From the NCBI GenBank assembly GCA_023427085.1, contig JAEZBO010000265.1, positions 1-37,424 of the forward strand: a stretch of 37,424 bases of DNA, read 5' to 3'. Positions 8,830 through 17,297 of this stretch are shown piece by piece; position 1 is the first letter of the stretch; each line of letters begins with the position of its first letter. Made by a program: the position numbers and the translations under genes. The notes under the pieces were generated by a model that saw only the letters and a program-made list of their open reading frames with translations, was not told the origin of the DNA and did no database searches. The DNA is from Pseudomonadota bacterium. GTDB taxonomy: Bacteria > Pseudomonadota > Gammaproteobacteria > Burkholderiales > Burkholderiaceae_B.

Positions 8830-8875
8830 GGTTTCCTTCTCGGGTTCAGCGCAAAGACAACGGAAGACGGGCGGC

Positions 8876-10198
8876 TCAGCCGCGAACGAGGCCGGCGTAG
8901 ACCTCGAAGTAGTCGGGAAAGGTCTTGGCCACGCAGCCCGGATCGAGGATGCGGACGGCGGCCGGACCGAAGGCGGCCAGCGAAAAACACATGGCCATGC
9001 GATGGTCGTCCCAGGTGCCGATGTGCGCGTCGCGCCAGCCATCGTCGGCCGGCGGCGTCACGCGCAGCCAGTCGGGGCCGCTGTCGACCTGCGCGCCCAG
9101 CTTGTCGAGCTCGACCTGCATGGCGTGGATGCGGTCGGTCTCCTTGACGCGCCAGCTGCCGATGTTGCGCAGCAGGCACGGGCCGTCGGCGTACAGCGCC
9201 AGCGCGGCCGCGGTCATCGCCGCGTCGGGGATCAGGTTGAAGTCGCCATCGAAGGCCTTGAGCCGTTCGCCCTGCGCGACCTGCACGCCGCGGGCCTCGA
9301 TCCAGTCGCTGCCGCGATCGATCTGCACGCCCATCGACACGAGCGTGTCGGCGAAGGCGACGTCGCCCTGGATGCTGTCGGCGCCGGCGCCGGTGACTCG
9401 CACCGGGCCACCGCCGATCGCGCCCAGCGCCAGGAAATACGAGGCCGACGAGGCATCGCCCTCGACCCGCAGGCGGCCTGGCGCGACGTAGCGGCTGCCG
9501 GCCGGCACCGTGAAGCGCTGCCAGCCGTCGCGCTGTACCGTGACGCCGAAACGCGCCATCAGGTTCAGCGTGATCTCGATGTAGGGCTTGGAGATCAGCT
9601 CGCCGGCGACCTCGATCACCAGCGGTCTGCCGCTGTCGGCCAAGGCCATCGGCGCGGCCAGCAGCAAGGCGGTCAGGAACTGGCTGGAGACGCTGCCCTG
9701 CACCTGCACCGGCTGCGCCGAGAGCTCGCGCATCGGGCCGATCGCCAGCGGCGGGTAACCATCGTTGCCCAGGTAGTCGATCCGCGCGCCCAACGCGCGC
9801 AAGGCATCGACCAGGTCGCCGATCGGACGCTCGTGCATGCGCGGCACCCCCGCCAGCCGATACTCGCCGCCCATCAAGGCCAGCGCGGCCGTCAGCGGCC
9901 GGAACGCGGTGCCGGCATTGCCCAGGAACAGGTCGGCCTGGCGCTGCGGGAAGCGCCCGACGCCGCCGACCGTCAGGGAGCCGTCGTCATGGCGCTCGAG
10001 CGGCACGCCGAGCTGCGCGAGCGCCTCGAGCATCACCCGGGTGTCGTCGGACGCCAGCAGGCCGTCGATGCGCGTGTTGCCCTGCGCCAGCGCGGCCAGC
10101 AGCAGCACGCGATTGGAAATGCTCTTGGAACCCGGCAGCGCGACCGTACCGCTCGCGTGGCGCGCGCGCGCCAGATCCAGGAATTCGTGTGCCGCCAT
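8876..10198 (-). CDS. aroA: 3-phosphoshikimate 1-carboxyvinyltransferase (EPSP synthase)
   Basis: Sixth step of the shikimate pathway: transfers enolpyruvyl from PEP to shikimate 3-phosphate. The protein has 440 residues. The signature PGSKSISNR is at 22-30 and the PEP/glyphosate-contact loop LGNAGTAFRPL is intact, with the Gly expected in class I, glyphosate-sensitive enzymes. RVKETDRI and the C-terminal DHRMAMCF segment are also present. The ATG at 10198 lies 2 bp past the tyrA stop codon. The reading frame stays open far into tyrA, but that is a GC-rich shadow. In pseudomonads tyrA and the EPSP synthase gene are fused; here they are separate. Confidence 0.96.
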   Translation of the reverse strand: MAAHEFLDLARARHASGTVALPGSKSISNRVLLLAALAQGNTRIDGLLASDDTRVMLEALAQLGVPLERHDDGSLTVGGVGRFPQRQADLFLGNAGTAFRPLTAALALMGGEYRLAGVPRMHERPIGDLVDALRALGARIDYLGNDGYPPLAIGPMRELSAQPVQVQGSVSSQFLTALLLAAPMALADSGRPLVIEVAGELISKPYIEITLNLMARFGVTVQRDGWQRFTVPAGSRYVAPGRLRVEGDASSASYFLALGAIGGGPVRVTGAGADSIQGDVAFADTLVSMGVQIDRGSDWIEARGVQVAQGERLKAFDGDFNLIPDAAMTAAALALYADGPCLLRNIGSWRVKETDRIHAMQVELDKLGAQVDSGPDWLRVTPPADDGWRDAHIGTWDDHRMAMCFSLAAFGPAAVRILDPGCVAKTFPDYFEVYAGLVRG

Positions 10199-10200
10199 CT

Positions 10201-11121
10201 TCAGTTGTCCTCCGGGCGCCAGCCCGAGCGTGCCTGTGCCGCCAGCGCCAGCCACTGCTGCAGCGCCGCGCCGTCGTCGGCCAGCAGCGCCTGCTCGGCG
10301 CGATCCATGACCTGGCGCAACGCAGCCAGCTCGCGCAGCATCGCCGGCTTGTTCGAAATGAAAATATCGCGCCACATCTCCGGCGAGCCGCCGGCGATGC
10401 GCGTGAAATCGCGAAAACCGCTGCCGGCCAGCTGCAGCCGCAGGTCGGCGTCGTCCGACAGCGCCACTTGCGCCATGTAGGCGGCCGCCAGCCAGTGCGG
10501 CAGGTGGCTGACCGATGCGAAGACCGCGTCGTGCGCCGCGGCGTCCATCTGCCGCACCCGCGCGCCGCAAGCCCGCCAGGCCTGCGCGACCCGCTCGATG
10601 CGGGCGGCGTCGTTGTGCGGCAGCGGCGTCAGGATCACATTGCGGCCGCGGTACAAGGCGGCGTCGGCGGCCGCCGGGCCGCTGGCGTGCGAGCCGGCGA
10701 TCGGATGGCCGGGCACGAACTGGCCGGCCCGTTCGCCCAGTTGTGCGAGCGCTGCGTCGACGACCTGCTGCTTGGTGCTGCCCGCGTCGGTGATCACCGC
10801 CTGCTCGCGCAGCACCGGCCGCAAGGCGGCCAGCGCGGGCGCCAGCGCCGCCACCGGCGTGGCCAGCAGGATGAAATCGGCGCGCGCGCCCGCCTCGTCC
10901 AGGCTGACCGCCTCGTCGATCAGGCCGAGCTCGGTGGCGACCTGCAGCGGCTGCGGCTGGCGACCGACCCCGAGCACGGTGCCGACCTGCCCGGCCGCGC
11001 GCAGCGCCGCGGCGAACGAACCGCCGATCAGCCCGACGCCGACCACCGCCAGCACCGGGATCGCAGGGGTGGCGGCCGAGGCGCTCGCCGCCCCGGCCCG
11101 GGGATCGCTGGGCGAGGCCAT
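10201..11121 (-). CDS. tyrA: prephenate dehydrogenase
   Basis: Oxidative decarboxylation of prephenate to 4-hydroxyphenylpyruvate in tyrosine synthesis. The 306-residue protein has an N-terminal Rossmann motif VVGVGLIGGSF (G28-x-G30-x-x-G33). The substrate-site segments PVAALAP, DAGSTKQQVV and HPIAGSHASG follow. The first 20 residues are a variable Ala/Pro/Ser leader. No chorismate mutase or ACT domain is attached, so this is the stand-alone form. The start at 11121 is 4 bp after the pheA stop, so translation is probably linked. Confidence 0.95.
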   Translation of the reverse strand: MASPSDPRAGAASASAATPAIPVLAVVGVGLIGGSFAAALRAAGQVGTVLGVGRQPQPLQVATELGLIDEAVSLDEAGARADFILLATPVAALAPALAALRPVLREQAVITDAGSTKQQVVDAALAQLGERAGQFVPGHPIAGSHASGPAAADAALYRGRNVILTPLPHNDAARIERVAQAWRACGARVRQMDAAAHDAVFASVSHLPHWLAAAYMAQVALSDDADLRLQLAGSGFRDFTRIAGGSPEMWRDIFISNKPAMLRELAALRQVMDRAEQALLADDGAALQQWLALAAQARSGWRPEDN

Positions 11122-11125
11122 GCCG

Positions 11126-12214
11126 CTATTGCGCCGGGTAGGAACCCAGCACCTTGAAGAAGGCGACCTGCGATTCCAGCATGCTCAGCGCGCGGGCGAC
11201 CTGGGGGTCGTCGCGGTGGCCGAGCACGTCGACGTAGAAGAAGTATTCCCAGTGGCCGGTACGGGCCGGACGGGACTCGAAGCGCGTCATCGACACGCCG
11301 TTGGCGGCCAGCGGCGCCAGCATTTCGTAGACCGCGCCGGCGCGGTTGTTGACCGCCAGGATCATGCTGGTCTTGTCGCGGCCGGTCGGCAGCGTCTCGA
11401 TCCGGCCGATCGCCAGGAAACGCGTGCGGTTGTGCGGATCGTCCTGGATCCCGGCGGCGACGATCTCGAGCTGCCACGAGCGCGCCGCCGCATCGCCGGC
11501 GATCGCGGCCACGGTGGGGTCCTGCGACGCGAGCTTGGCGGCCTCGGCATTGCTGGAGACGGCCTCGCGCTCGAGCGTCGGATACAGGCGGCCCAGCCAG
11601 CCCTGGCACTGCGCCAGCGCCTGCGGATGCGCCATCACGCGCGTCACGCCGTCCATGTTGCCGCTTTGCGTCATCAGGCAATGGCGGATCTCGAGCGAAC
11701 GTTCGCCCAGGATGCGCAGCGGCGACGCCAGCAGCAGGTCGAGCGTGCGGTTGACCGCGCCCTCGGTGGAGTTTTCGACCGGCACCATGCCGACGTCGGC
11801 CTGGCCGGCCTCGACGGCACGGAACACCTCGTCGAACGACGGGCATTGCAGGCCCTGCACCGCGTGGCCGAACTGCTCGAAGGCCGCCTGCTCGGAGAAC
11901 GAGCCCTGCGGCCCGAGATAGGCCACCGTCAGCACCCGTTCGAGGCCGCGGCAGGCCGAGATGATCTCGGTCCAGACCGCCGCGATGGCCTCGGGCGGAA
12001 ACGGCTCGCCACGCTTGTCGGCCTGCAGGCCGCGGATCACCTGCGCCTCGCGCTCGGGGCGCAGCACCGGGCCATCGGCATTGGCGGCGTGCTTGACCTC
12101 GCCAACCGCTTGCGCGGTGCGGGCGCGGTCGGCCAGCAGCGCGAGGATCTGGGTGTCGATGCTGTCGATGCGCTCGCGCAGCGGCGTCAGCTTGGCAAGC
12201 AGGGACTCATCCAT
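11126..12214 (-). CDS. pheA: bifunctional chorismate mutase / prephenate dehydratase (P-protein)
   Basis: Makes phenylpyruvate from chorismate through prephenate. Domains in the 362-residue protein are: AroQ-type chorismate mutase (about 1-90, LRERIDSIDTQILALLADRA), prephenate dehydratase (about 95-275, starting VAYLGPQGSFSEQAA and with the catalytic TRF motif at 264-266), and an ACT domain (about 285-360). The ACT domain keeps the ESRP motif that contacts phenylalanine in feedback control; the second contact, GAL in E. coli, reads GAV here. This suggests normal Phe inhibition. The start overlaps the end of serC by 8 bp. Confidence 0.96.
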   Translation of the reverse strand: MDESLLAKLTPLRERIDSIDTQILALLADRARTAQAVGEVKHAANADGPVLRPEREAQVIRGLQADKRGEPFPPEAIAAVWTEIISACRGLERVLTVAYLGPQGSFSEQAAFEQFGHAVQGLQCPSFDEVFRAVEAGQADVGMVPVENSTEGAVNRTLDLLLASPLRILGERSLEIRHCLMTQSGNMDGVTRVMAHPQALAQCQGWLGRLYPTLEREAVSSNAEAAKLASQDPTVAAIAGDAAARSWQLEIVAAGIQDDPHNRTRFLAIGRIETLPTGRDKTSMILAVNNRAGAVYEMLAPLAANGVSMTRFESRPARTGHWEYFFYVDVLGHRDDPQVARALSMLESQVAFFKVLGSYPAQ

Positions 12215-13337
12215 GAGTGCGCTCGAATTCCTTCAGGTAGTCGACCAGCGCGGCCACGCCGGCCAGCGGCAGCGCGTTGTAGATCGAGGCGCGCATGCCG
12301 CCCACGCTCTTGTGGCCCTTGAGCTGGGTCAGGCCGGCCCGCTCGGCGCCCTCGAGGAAACGGGCGTCCAGGCTGGCGTCGGCCAGCACGAACGGCACGT
12401 TCATGCGCGAGCGCACCGGTGCGTGGATGGGGTTGGCGTAGAAGTCCGAGCCATCCAGAAAGCCGTACAGCAGGTCGGCCTTGGCGATGTTCTGCTGCGC
12501 GATGCCGGCCAGCCCGCCCTGCCCCAACAGCCATTTGTAGACCAGCCCGGCGATGTAGATCGCGTAGGTCGGCGGCGTGTTGTAGCGCGAATGCTCGGCC
12601 GCCACGTTGGCGTAGTCGAACGCCGACGGGCAGATCGGCAGCGCGTGGCCGAGCAGGTCGCGGCGGATGATCACCACGGTGACGCCGGCCGGGCCGGCGT
12701 TTTTTTGCGCGCCGGCATACATCATGCCGACCCGGCTGACGTCCATCGGCCGCGACAGGAAATGCGACGACGCATCGACGACCAGCGGCACCTCGGGCGC
12801 GCCCAGGCTGGCCGGCGTGGGCCAGTCCATGAACTCGACGCCGCCGATGGTCTCGTTGCTGCACAGGTGCAGGTAGGCCGCCTGCGGCCGCACATGCCAG
12901 TCGCTGCTGGCCGGCACCCAGGTCCAGGGCGCCTGCTGCCTGCCGTCGATGACGGTGGCCGCGCCCGACGAGGCCGCCGCCTGCGCGTCGCCGTAGCGGC
13001 CGGCCTCTTTGTGCGAGCGCACCGACCAATGGCCGGTCAGCACATAGTCGGCCGCGTTGGCGCCGCCCCGGCCGATCAGGTTCATCGGCAGGATGGCGTT
13101 CTCGGCGGTCGCGCCGCCCTGCATGAACATCACCGCGTAGTCGTCGGACACGCCCAGCAGGCTGCGCAGGTCGGCCTCGGCCTCGTCGCAGATCTGCACG
13201 AACTGCTTGCCGCGATGGCTCATTTCCATCACCGACATGCCGCAGCCGTGCCAGTCGAGCATCTCTTCGGCGGCCTGGCGCAGCACCACCTCGGGCAGCA
13301 CCGACGGACCGGCGGAGAAATTCCAGGGTCGCTGCAT
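12207..13337 (-). CDS. serC: phosphoserine aminotransferase
   Basis: PLP enzyme converting 3-phosphohydroxypyruvate to 3-phosphoserine, and also active in pyridoxal phosphate synthesis. The 376-residue protein opens with RPWNFSAGPSVLPE, a SerC hallmark. The PLP lysine is K212 in YAGAQKNAGPAGV. The NETIGGVE segment and the C-terminal GHKSVGGMRASIYNA also match. The PLP-lysine codon lies in a run of seven A on the coding strand (12700-12706), unusual in this GC-rich gene. The start is 2 bp past the gyrA stop, and the end overlaps pheA. Confidence 0.96.
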   Translation of the reverse strand: MQRPWNFSAGPSVLPEVVLRQAAEEMLDWHGCGMSVMEMSHRGKQFVQICDEAEADLRSLLGVSDDYAVMFMQGGATAENAILPMNLIGRGGANAADYVLTGHWSVRSHKEAGRYGDAQAAASSGAATVIDGRQQAPWTWVPASSDWHVRPQAAYLHLCSNETIGGVEFMDWPTPASLGAPEVPLVVDASSHFLSRPMDVSRVGMMYAGAQKNAGPAGVTVVIIRRDLLGHALPICPSAFDYANVAAEHSRYNTPPTYAIYIAGLVYKWLLGQGGLAGIAQQNIAKADLLYGFLDGSDFYANPIHAPVRSRMNVPFVLADASLDARFLEGAERAGLTQLKGHKSVGGMRASIYNALPLAGVAALVDYLKEFERTHG

Positions 13338-13339
13338 GA

Positions 13340-16063
13340 TCAGGGCTCCTGCGGGTCGGCGTCCGCGGCGTCGGCATCCGGCGCATCGGCGCCCGGCGCG
13401 TCGGCGCCCGGCTTGCCGTCGTCCGACGCCTCGGCGCCGGCCCCTTCCACCGCCACGCCGCCTTCACCGTCAGCGGCTTCGTCGTCGCCTTCGTCGGCAT
13501 CGCTCTCGACCACACGGCGGACACCCGACAGGTGGCTGCCGTCATCGACGCTGATCAGCGTGACGCCCTGCGTGGCGCGGCCCATTTCGCGGATCTCGGC
13601 GACCCGCGTGCGCACCAGCACGCCGCCGGTGGTGATCAGCATGATCTCGTCGGACGGCGTCACCAGCACCGCGCCCACCACCTTGCCGTTGCGGGCCGAG
13701 GTCTGGATCGCGATCATGCCCTTGGTGCCACGGCCGTGGCGCGTGTACTCGCCGATCGGCGTGCGCTTGCCGTAGCCGTTTTCGGTGGCGGTCAGCACGC
13801 TCTGCACCTCGCCTTCGGAGACCAGCAGCGCGATGACGTTCTGCGATTCTTCGAGCATCATGCCGCGCACGCCGCGCGCGTTGCGGCCCATCGGACGCAC
13901 GTCATTCTCGTCGAAACGCACGGCCTTGCCGGCATCGGAGAACAGCATGACGTCGTGCTTGCCGTCGGTCAGGTCGGCGCCGATCAGGTAGTCGCCCTCG
14001 TCGAGATCGACCGCGATGATGCCGGCCTTGCGCGGGTTGGAGAAATCGGACAGCGGCGTCTTCTTGACGGTGCCGCGCGAGGTCGCCATGAAGACGTAAT
14101 GGTCTTCGCTGAATTCCTTGACCGGCAGCACCACGGTGATCTTCTCGCCGTCGGCCAGCGGGAACATGTTGACGATCGGCCGGCCGCGCGAGGTGCGCGT
14201 GCCTTGCGGCACTTCCCAGACCTTGAGCCAGTAGACCCGGCCGCGGTCGGAGAAGCACAGCAGGTAGTCGTGGGTATTGGCGGTGAACAGCTGGTCGACC
14301 CAGTCGTTCTCCTTCATCGCGGTGGCCTGCTTGCCCCGGCCGCCCCGGCGCTGCGCGCGGTACTCGGACAGCGGCTGGCTCTTGACGTAGCCGCCGGCCG
14401 ACAGCGTCACGACCATGTCCACCGGCGTGATCAGGTCTTCAGTGTCGAGCTCGGTGGCGTTGAGCTCGATGTGCGAGCGGCGCGCGTCCTTGCCGTTGCC
14501 GGCGAACTCGGTCTTGATGGCCTGCAGTTCGTCGCTGATGATGACGGTGATGCGCTCGGGCTTGGACAGGATGTCGAGCAGGTCGGCGATGGTTTCCATC
14601 ACGTCCTTGTATTCGCCGACGATCTTGTCCTGCTCCAGCCCGGTCAGGCGCTGCAGCCGCATGTTGAGGATTTCCTGCGCCTGGCCGTCGCTGAGGCGAT
14701 ACATGCCGTCGGCCTGCAGGCCGTAGCCTTCGGGCAGCGTCTCGGGACGATAGGCAGCCACGCCGCCCGGCGTGTCGCCGTCGGCCCGCGTGAGCATCTC
14801 GCGCACCAGCGACGAATCCCAATTGCGCGCCATCAGCTCTTGCCGCGCGACCGGCGGCGTCGGCGCCGCCTTGATGATCGCGATGAAATCGTCGATGTTG
14901 GCCAGCGCCACCGCCAGGCCCTCGAGCACGTGGCCGCGCTCGCGCGCCTTGCGCAGCTGGAACACGGTGCGGCGCGTGACCACTTCGCGGCGATGCTGCA
15001 GGAAGTACTGCACCATCTGCTTGAGGTTGAGCAGGCGCGGCTGGCCGTCGACCAGCGCGACGAAGTTCATGCCGAAGGTGTCCTGCAGCTGCGTGTGCTT
15101 GTACAGGTTGTTGAGCACCACCTCGGGCACTTCGCCGCGCTTGAGCTCGATCACCAGGCGCATGCCATCCTTGTCCGACTCGTCGCGGATGTCGGAGATG
15201 CCTTCGATCTTCTTGTCGTTGACCAGTTCGGCGATGCGCTCTTGCAAGGTCTTCTTGTTGACCTGGTAAGGCAGCTCGTCGACGACGATGGACTGGCGGT
15301 TGCCGCGCTCCATGTCCTCGAAGTGCGTCTTCGCGCGCATCACCAGGCGGCCGCGGCCGGTGCGGTAGCCTTCGCGCACGCCGACCATGCCGTAGATGAT
15401 GCCGCCGGTCGGAAAGTCGGGCGCCGGGATCAGTTCGATCAGCTCGTCGACCGAGCACTCGGGGTTGCGCAGGCAATACAGGCAGCCGTCGACGACCTCG
15501 GCGAGGTTGTGCGGCGGAATGTTGGTGGCCATGCCCACGGCGATGCCCGAGCTGCCGTTGACCAGCAGGTTGGGCAGCCGCGACGGCAGCAGCAGCGGTT
15601 CGCTTTCGCTGCCGTCGTAGTTGGGCCCGAAGTCGACGGTTTCCTGGTCGATGTCGGCCAGCAGTTCGTGGGCGATCTTGGCCAGGCGGATTTCGGTGTA
15701 ACGCATCGCCGCGGCGTTGTCGCCGTCGATCGAGCCGAAGTTGCCCTGGCCGTCGACCAGCATGTAGCGCAGCGAGAAATCCTGCGCCATGCGCACGATC
15801 GTGTCGTAGACCGACTGGTCACCGTGCGGGTGATATTTACCGATCACGTCACCGACGATACGCGCCGATTTCTTATACGCCCGGTTCCAGTCGTTGTTCA
15901 GCTCGTGCATCGCGTAGAGCACGCGCCGGTGCACCGGCTTCAAGCCGTCGCGCACGTCCGGCAGGGCCCGGCCCACGATCACGCTCATTGCGTAATCGAG
16001 ATAGCTGCGGCGCATTTCTTCTTCCAACGAGATTGGAAGTGTTTCCTTGGCGAAGGAATCCAT
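13340..16063 (-). CDS. gyrA: DNA gyrase subunit A
   Basis: Breakage-reunion subunit of the topoisomerase that adds negative supercoils. The 907-residue protein starts MDSFAKETLPISLEEEMRRSYLDYAMSVIV; numbering is colinear with E. coli through the active site, and catalytic Tyr is Y122 in MRYTE. In the quinolone-resistance region the sequence is HGDQSVYD, so position 83 is Gln (Ser in E. coli), position 84 is Ser and D87 is kept. The GyrA box QRRGGRG is at 571-577, which marks gyrase rather than topoisomerase IV. The last 50 or so residues form an acidic tail with imperfect GADAP/DADA repeats. The ATG at 16063 has a poor ribosome site but fits the family start exactly. Confidence 0.97.
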   Translation of the reverse strand: MDSFAKETLPISLEEEMRRSYLDYAMSVIVGRALPDVRDGLKPVHRRVLYAMHELNNDWNRAYKKSARIVGDVIGKYHPHGDQSVYDTIVRMAQDFSLRYMLVDGQGNFGSIDGDNAAAMRYTEIRLAKIAHELLADIDQETVDFGPNYDGSESEPLLLPSRLPNLLVNGSSGIAVGMATNIPPHNLAEVVDGCLYCLRNPECSVDELIELIPAPDFPTGGIIYGMVGVREGYRTGRGRLVMRAKTHFEDMERGNRQSIVVDELPYQVNKKTLQERIAELVNDKKIEGISDIRDESDKDGMRLVIELKRGEVPEVVLNNLYKHTQLQDTFGMNFVALVDGQPRLLNLKQMVQYFLQHRREVVTRRTVFQLRKARERGHVLEGLAVALANIDDFIAIIKAAPTPPVARQELMARNWDSSLVREMLTRADGDTPGGVAAYRPETLPEGYGLQADGMYRLSDGQAQEILNMRLQRLTGLEQDKIVGEYKDVMETIADLLDILSKPERITVIISDELQAIKTEFAGNGKDARRSHIELNATELDTEDLITPVDMVVTLSAGGYVKSQPLSEYRAQRRGGRGKQATAMKENDWVDQLFTANTHDYLLCFSDRGRVYWLKVWEVPQGTRTSRGRPIVNMFPLADGEKITVVLPVKEFSEDHYVFMATSRGTVKKTPLSDFSNPRKAGIIAVDLDEGDYLIGADLTDGKHDVMLFSDAGKAVRFDENDVRPMGRNARGVRGMMLEESQNVIALLVSEGEVQSVLTATENGYGKRTPIGEYTRHGRGTKGMIAIQTSARNGKVVGAVLVTPSDEIMLITTGGVLVRTRVAEIREMGRATQGVTLISVDDGSHLSGVRRVVESDADEGDDEAADGEGGVAVEGAGAEASDDGKPGADAPGADAPDADAADADPQEP

Positions 16064-16546
16064 AGGCTGGCGAGTGTCTATATATATAGAGGGCAGACCC
16101 GTTGCCGGGTAAACGTTGGATTCTAGCACTCGCTCCCCGGGGCGCTCCCTGGCGGCGCCGAACCGCCACATCCCACAGGGCCGCGCCGGCAAGAACTGTC
16201 GCAAAGACCCCGTTACAAAGGGTTTTTCGACAAATCCCGTCGGCAAGCCCGACTGTGGCCTGCACGCGACAAAAGCATGACAAAAGGTACGCCCCCGATG
16301 CTGTTGTCAAAAACCAACAAGCAGCCCCGAGAGCCGCGCCAAATGCGGACATCCGCGCTCCGCTCGCAGGTTCTTGGGGTCCAAACTTCAGCAAATGCCT
16401 TAAGATTGTTTCCAGCACGCAGGAAACCCAGGCGCCTGTCCTATGAACACCTTCCAGGCGTTGCTATACTGGCCCCGTTTCCTGGCATATGCGGCGGGGG
16501 TTCGCTGCGAGTCACTTATCCAGCTTCAAGCTCAACGAGGAGAAAC
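16064..16546. other. 483-bp divergent intergenic region between gyrA and ompA
   Basis: This region holds the upstream signals for gyrA (minus) and ompA (plus) and no convincing gene. Just upstream of gyrA is an AT island TATATATATAGA (16079-16090), which could be the gyrA -10 region or an untranslated leader element. A short inverted repeat GTTTCC/GGAAAC sits at 16408-16427. An extended -10 for ompA lies near 16462-16470. Reading frames crossing the region are unsupported extensions of gyrA and ompA. Confidence 0.6.
16462..16470 (+). promoter_or_regulatory. extended -10 promoter element for ompA
   Basis: TGCTATACT contains the TGn extension followed by TATACT (5 of 6 to TATAAT). It lies 77 bp before the ompA ATG, leaving a leader of about 70 nt. 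No good -35 box is present at 16-18 bp, which is tolerated by extended -10 promoters. The position suits a highly expressed porin-like gene, but it is unproven. Confidence 0.5.
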
Positions 16547-17155
16547 ATGAACAAGCCCTCCAAATTCGCTCTGGCGCTCGCCTTTGCCGCCGTGACGGCG
16601 TCGGGTGTCGCTTCCGCCCAGTCCTACCCGCAAGAGGTCAACAACTGGCGCAGCGCTTTCGGTGATGTCTGGAAGAACGGCACCAACGAACTGTGCTGGC
16701 GCAACGCGTTCTGGACTCCCGCTACCGGCATCCCCGGCTGCGACGGTGTTCCGGTCGCCCAGGCTGCCACGCCTGCTCCCGCCCCGGCTCCCACGCCGAC
16801 GGCCAGCAAGGTCGTTTTCAACGCCGACACCTTCTTCGACTTCGACCGTGACACGCTCAAGCCGGAAGGCCGCCAGCTGCTCGACCAGGTGGTCCAGCAA
16901 GTCAACGGCATCAACCTCGAAACCATCATCGCTGTCGGCCACACCGACTGGACTGGTCCCGAGGCGTACAACCAGGGCCTGTCCGAGCGCCGCGCCGCTT
17001 CGGTCAAGAACTACCTGGTGTCGCGTGGCGTTGACGCCAACCGTGTCTACACCGAAGGCAAGGGCGAACTCGAGCCCATCGCCGACAACAAGACCCGCGA
17101 AGGCCGTGCTCAGAACCGCCGCGTGGAAATCGAAATCGTCGGCACCCGCCGTTAA
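16547..17155 (+). CDS. ompA: outer membrane OmpA-family protein
   Basis: The 202-residue precursor has a Sec signal peptide with cleavage expected after ASA (A24|Q25). A mature N-terminal segment with NELCWRNAFWTPATGIPGCDG (two Cys) follows, then a Pro/Ala hinge (APAPAPTPTAS). The C-terminal OmpA domain (about 86-198) binds peptidoglycan and carries VGHTDWTGPEAYNQGLSERRA. There is no eight-stranded barrel domain, so this is the short OmpA form typical of Bordetella and relatives, anchored differently from E. coli OmpA. A strong ribosome site (GAGGAGA) precedes the ATG. Codon choice is more restricted than in neighbours, consistent with high expression. A terminator follows at once. Confidence 0.93.
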   Translation: MNKPSKFALALAFAAVTASGVASAQSYPQEVNNWRSAFGDVWKNGTNELCWRNAFWTPATGIPGCDGVPVAQAATPAPAPAPTPTASKVVFNADTFFDFDRDTLKPEGRQLLDQVVQQVNGINLETIIAVGHTDWTGPEAYNQGLSERRAASVKNYLVSRGVDANRVYTEGKGELEPIADNKTREGRAQNRRVEIEIVGTRR

Positions 17156-17170
17156 TTTCGAGTTGTACGG

Positions 17171-17234
17171 GTAGCCGGTCTGACTTGGCGACCGGCTACA
17201 ATGAAAGGCCTCGCGATTGCGAGGCCTTTTTTTT
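17171..17234 (+). terminator. double hairpin and rho-independent terminator after ompA
   Basis: Two hairpins lie in tandem. The first has a perfect 10-bp stem GTAGCCGGTC/GACCGGCTAC (17171-17180 and 17190-17199) without a T tract. The second has an 11-bp stem AAAGGCCTCGC/GCGAGGCCTTT (17204-17214 and 17219-17229) with a four-base loop, and continues into a run of T to 17234. The second is a classical intrinsic terminator; the first may stabilise the ompA mRNA 3' end. Confidence 0.9.
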
Positions 17235-17297
17235 GCCTGTCGGTTTCCGCGAGGCAAGATGCCGTCCCGCGGGACGGCACGCACAGGATAAGACCCG

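Noticed and set aside
10199..10570. N-terminal extension of aroA into tyrA, as a TyrA-AroA fusion
   Set aside because: The open frame is in a different phase from tyrA and encodes only Arg/Ala-rich shadow sequence; the family start MAAHEFLDL fits EPSP synthase.
13532..16126. 864-codon plus-strand frame opposite gyrA
   Set aside because: It is an antisense shadow of a certain gene, with the same compositional signature and no start signals.
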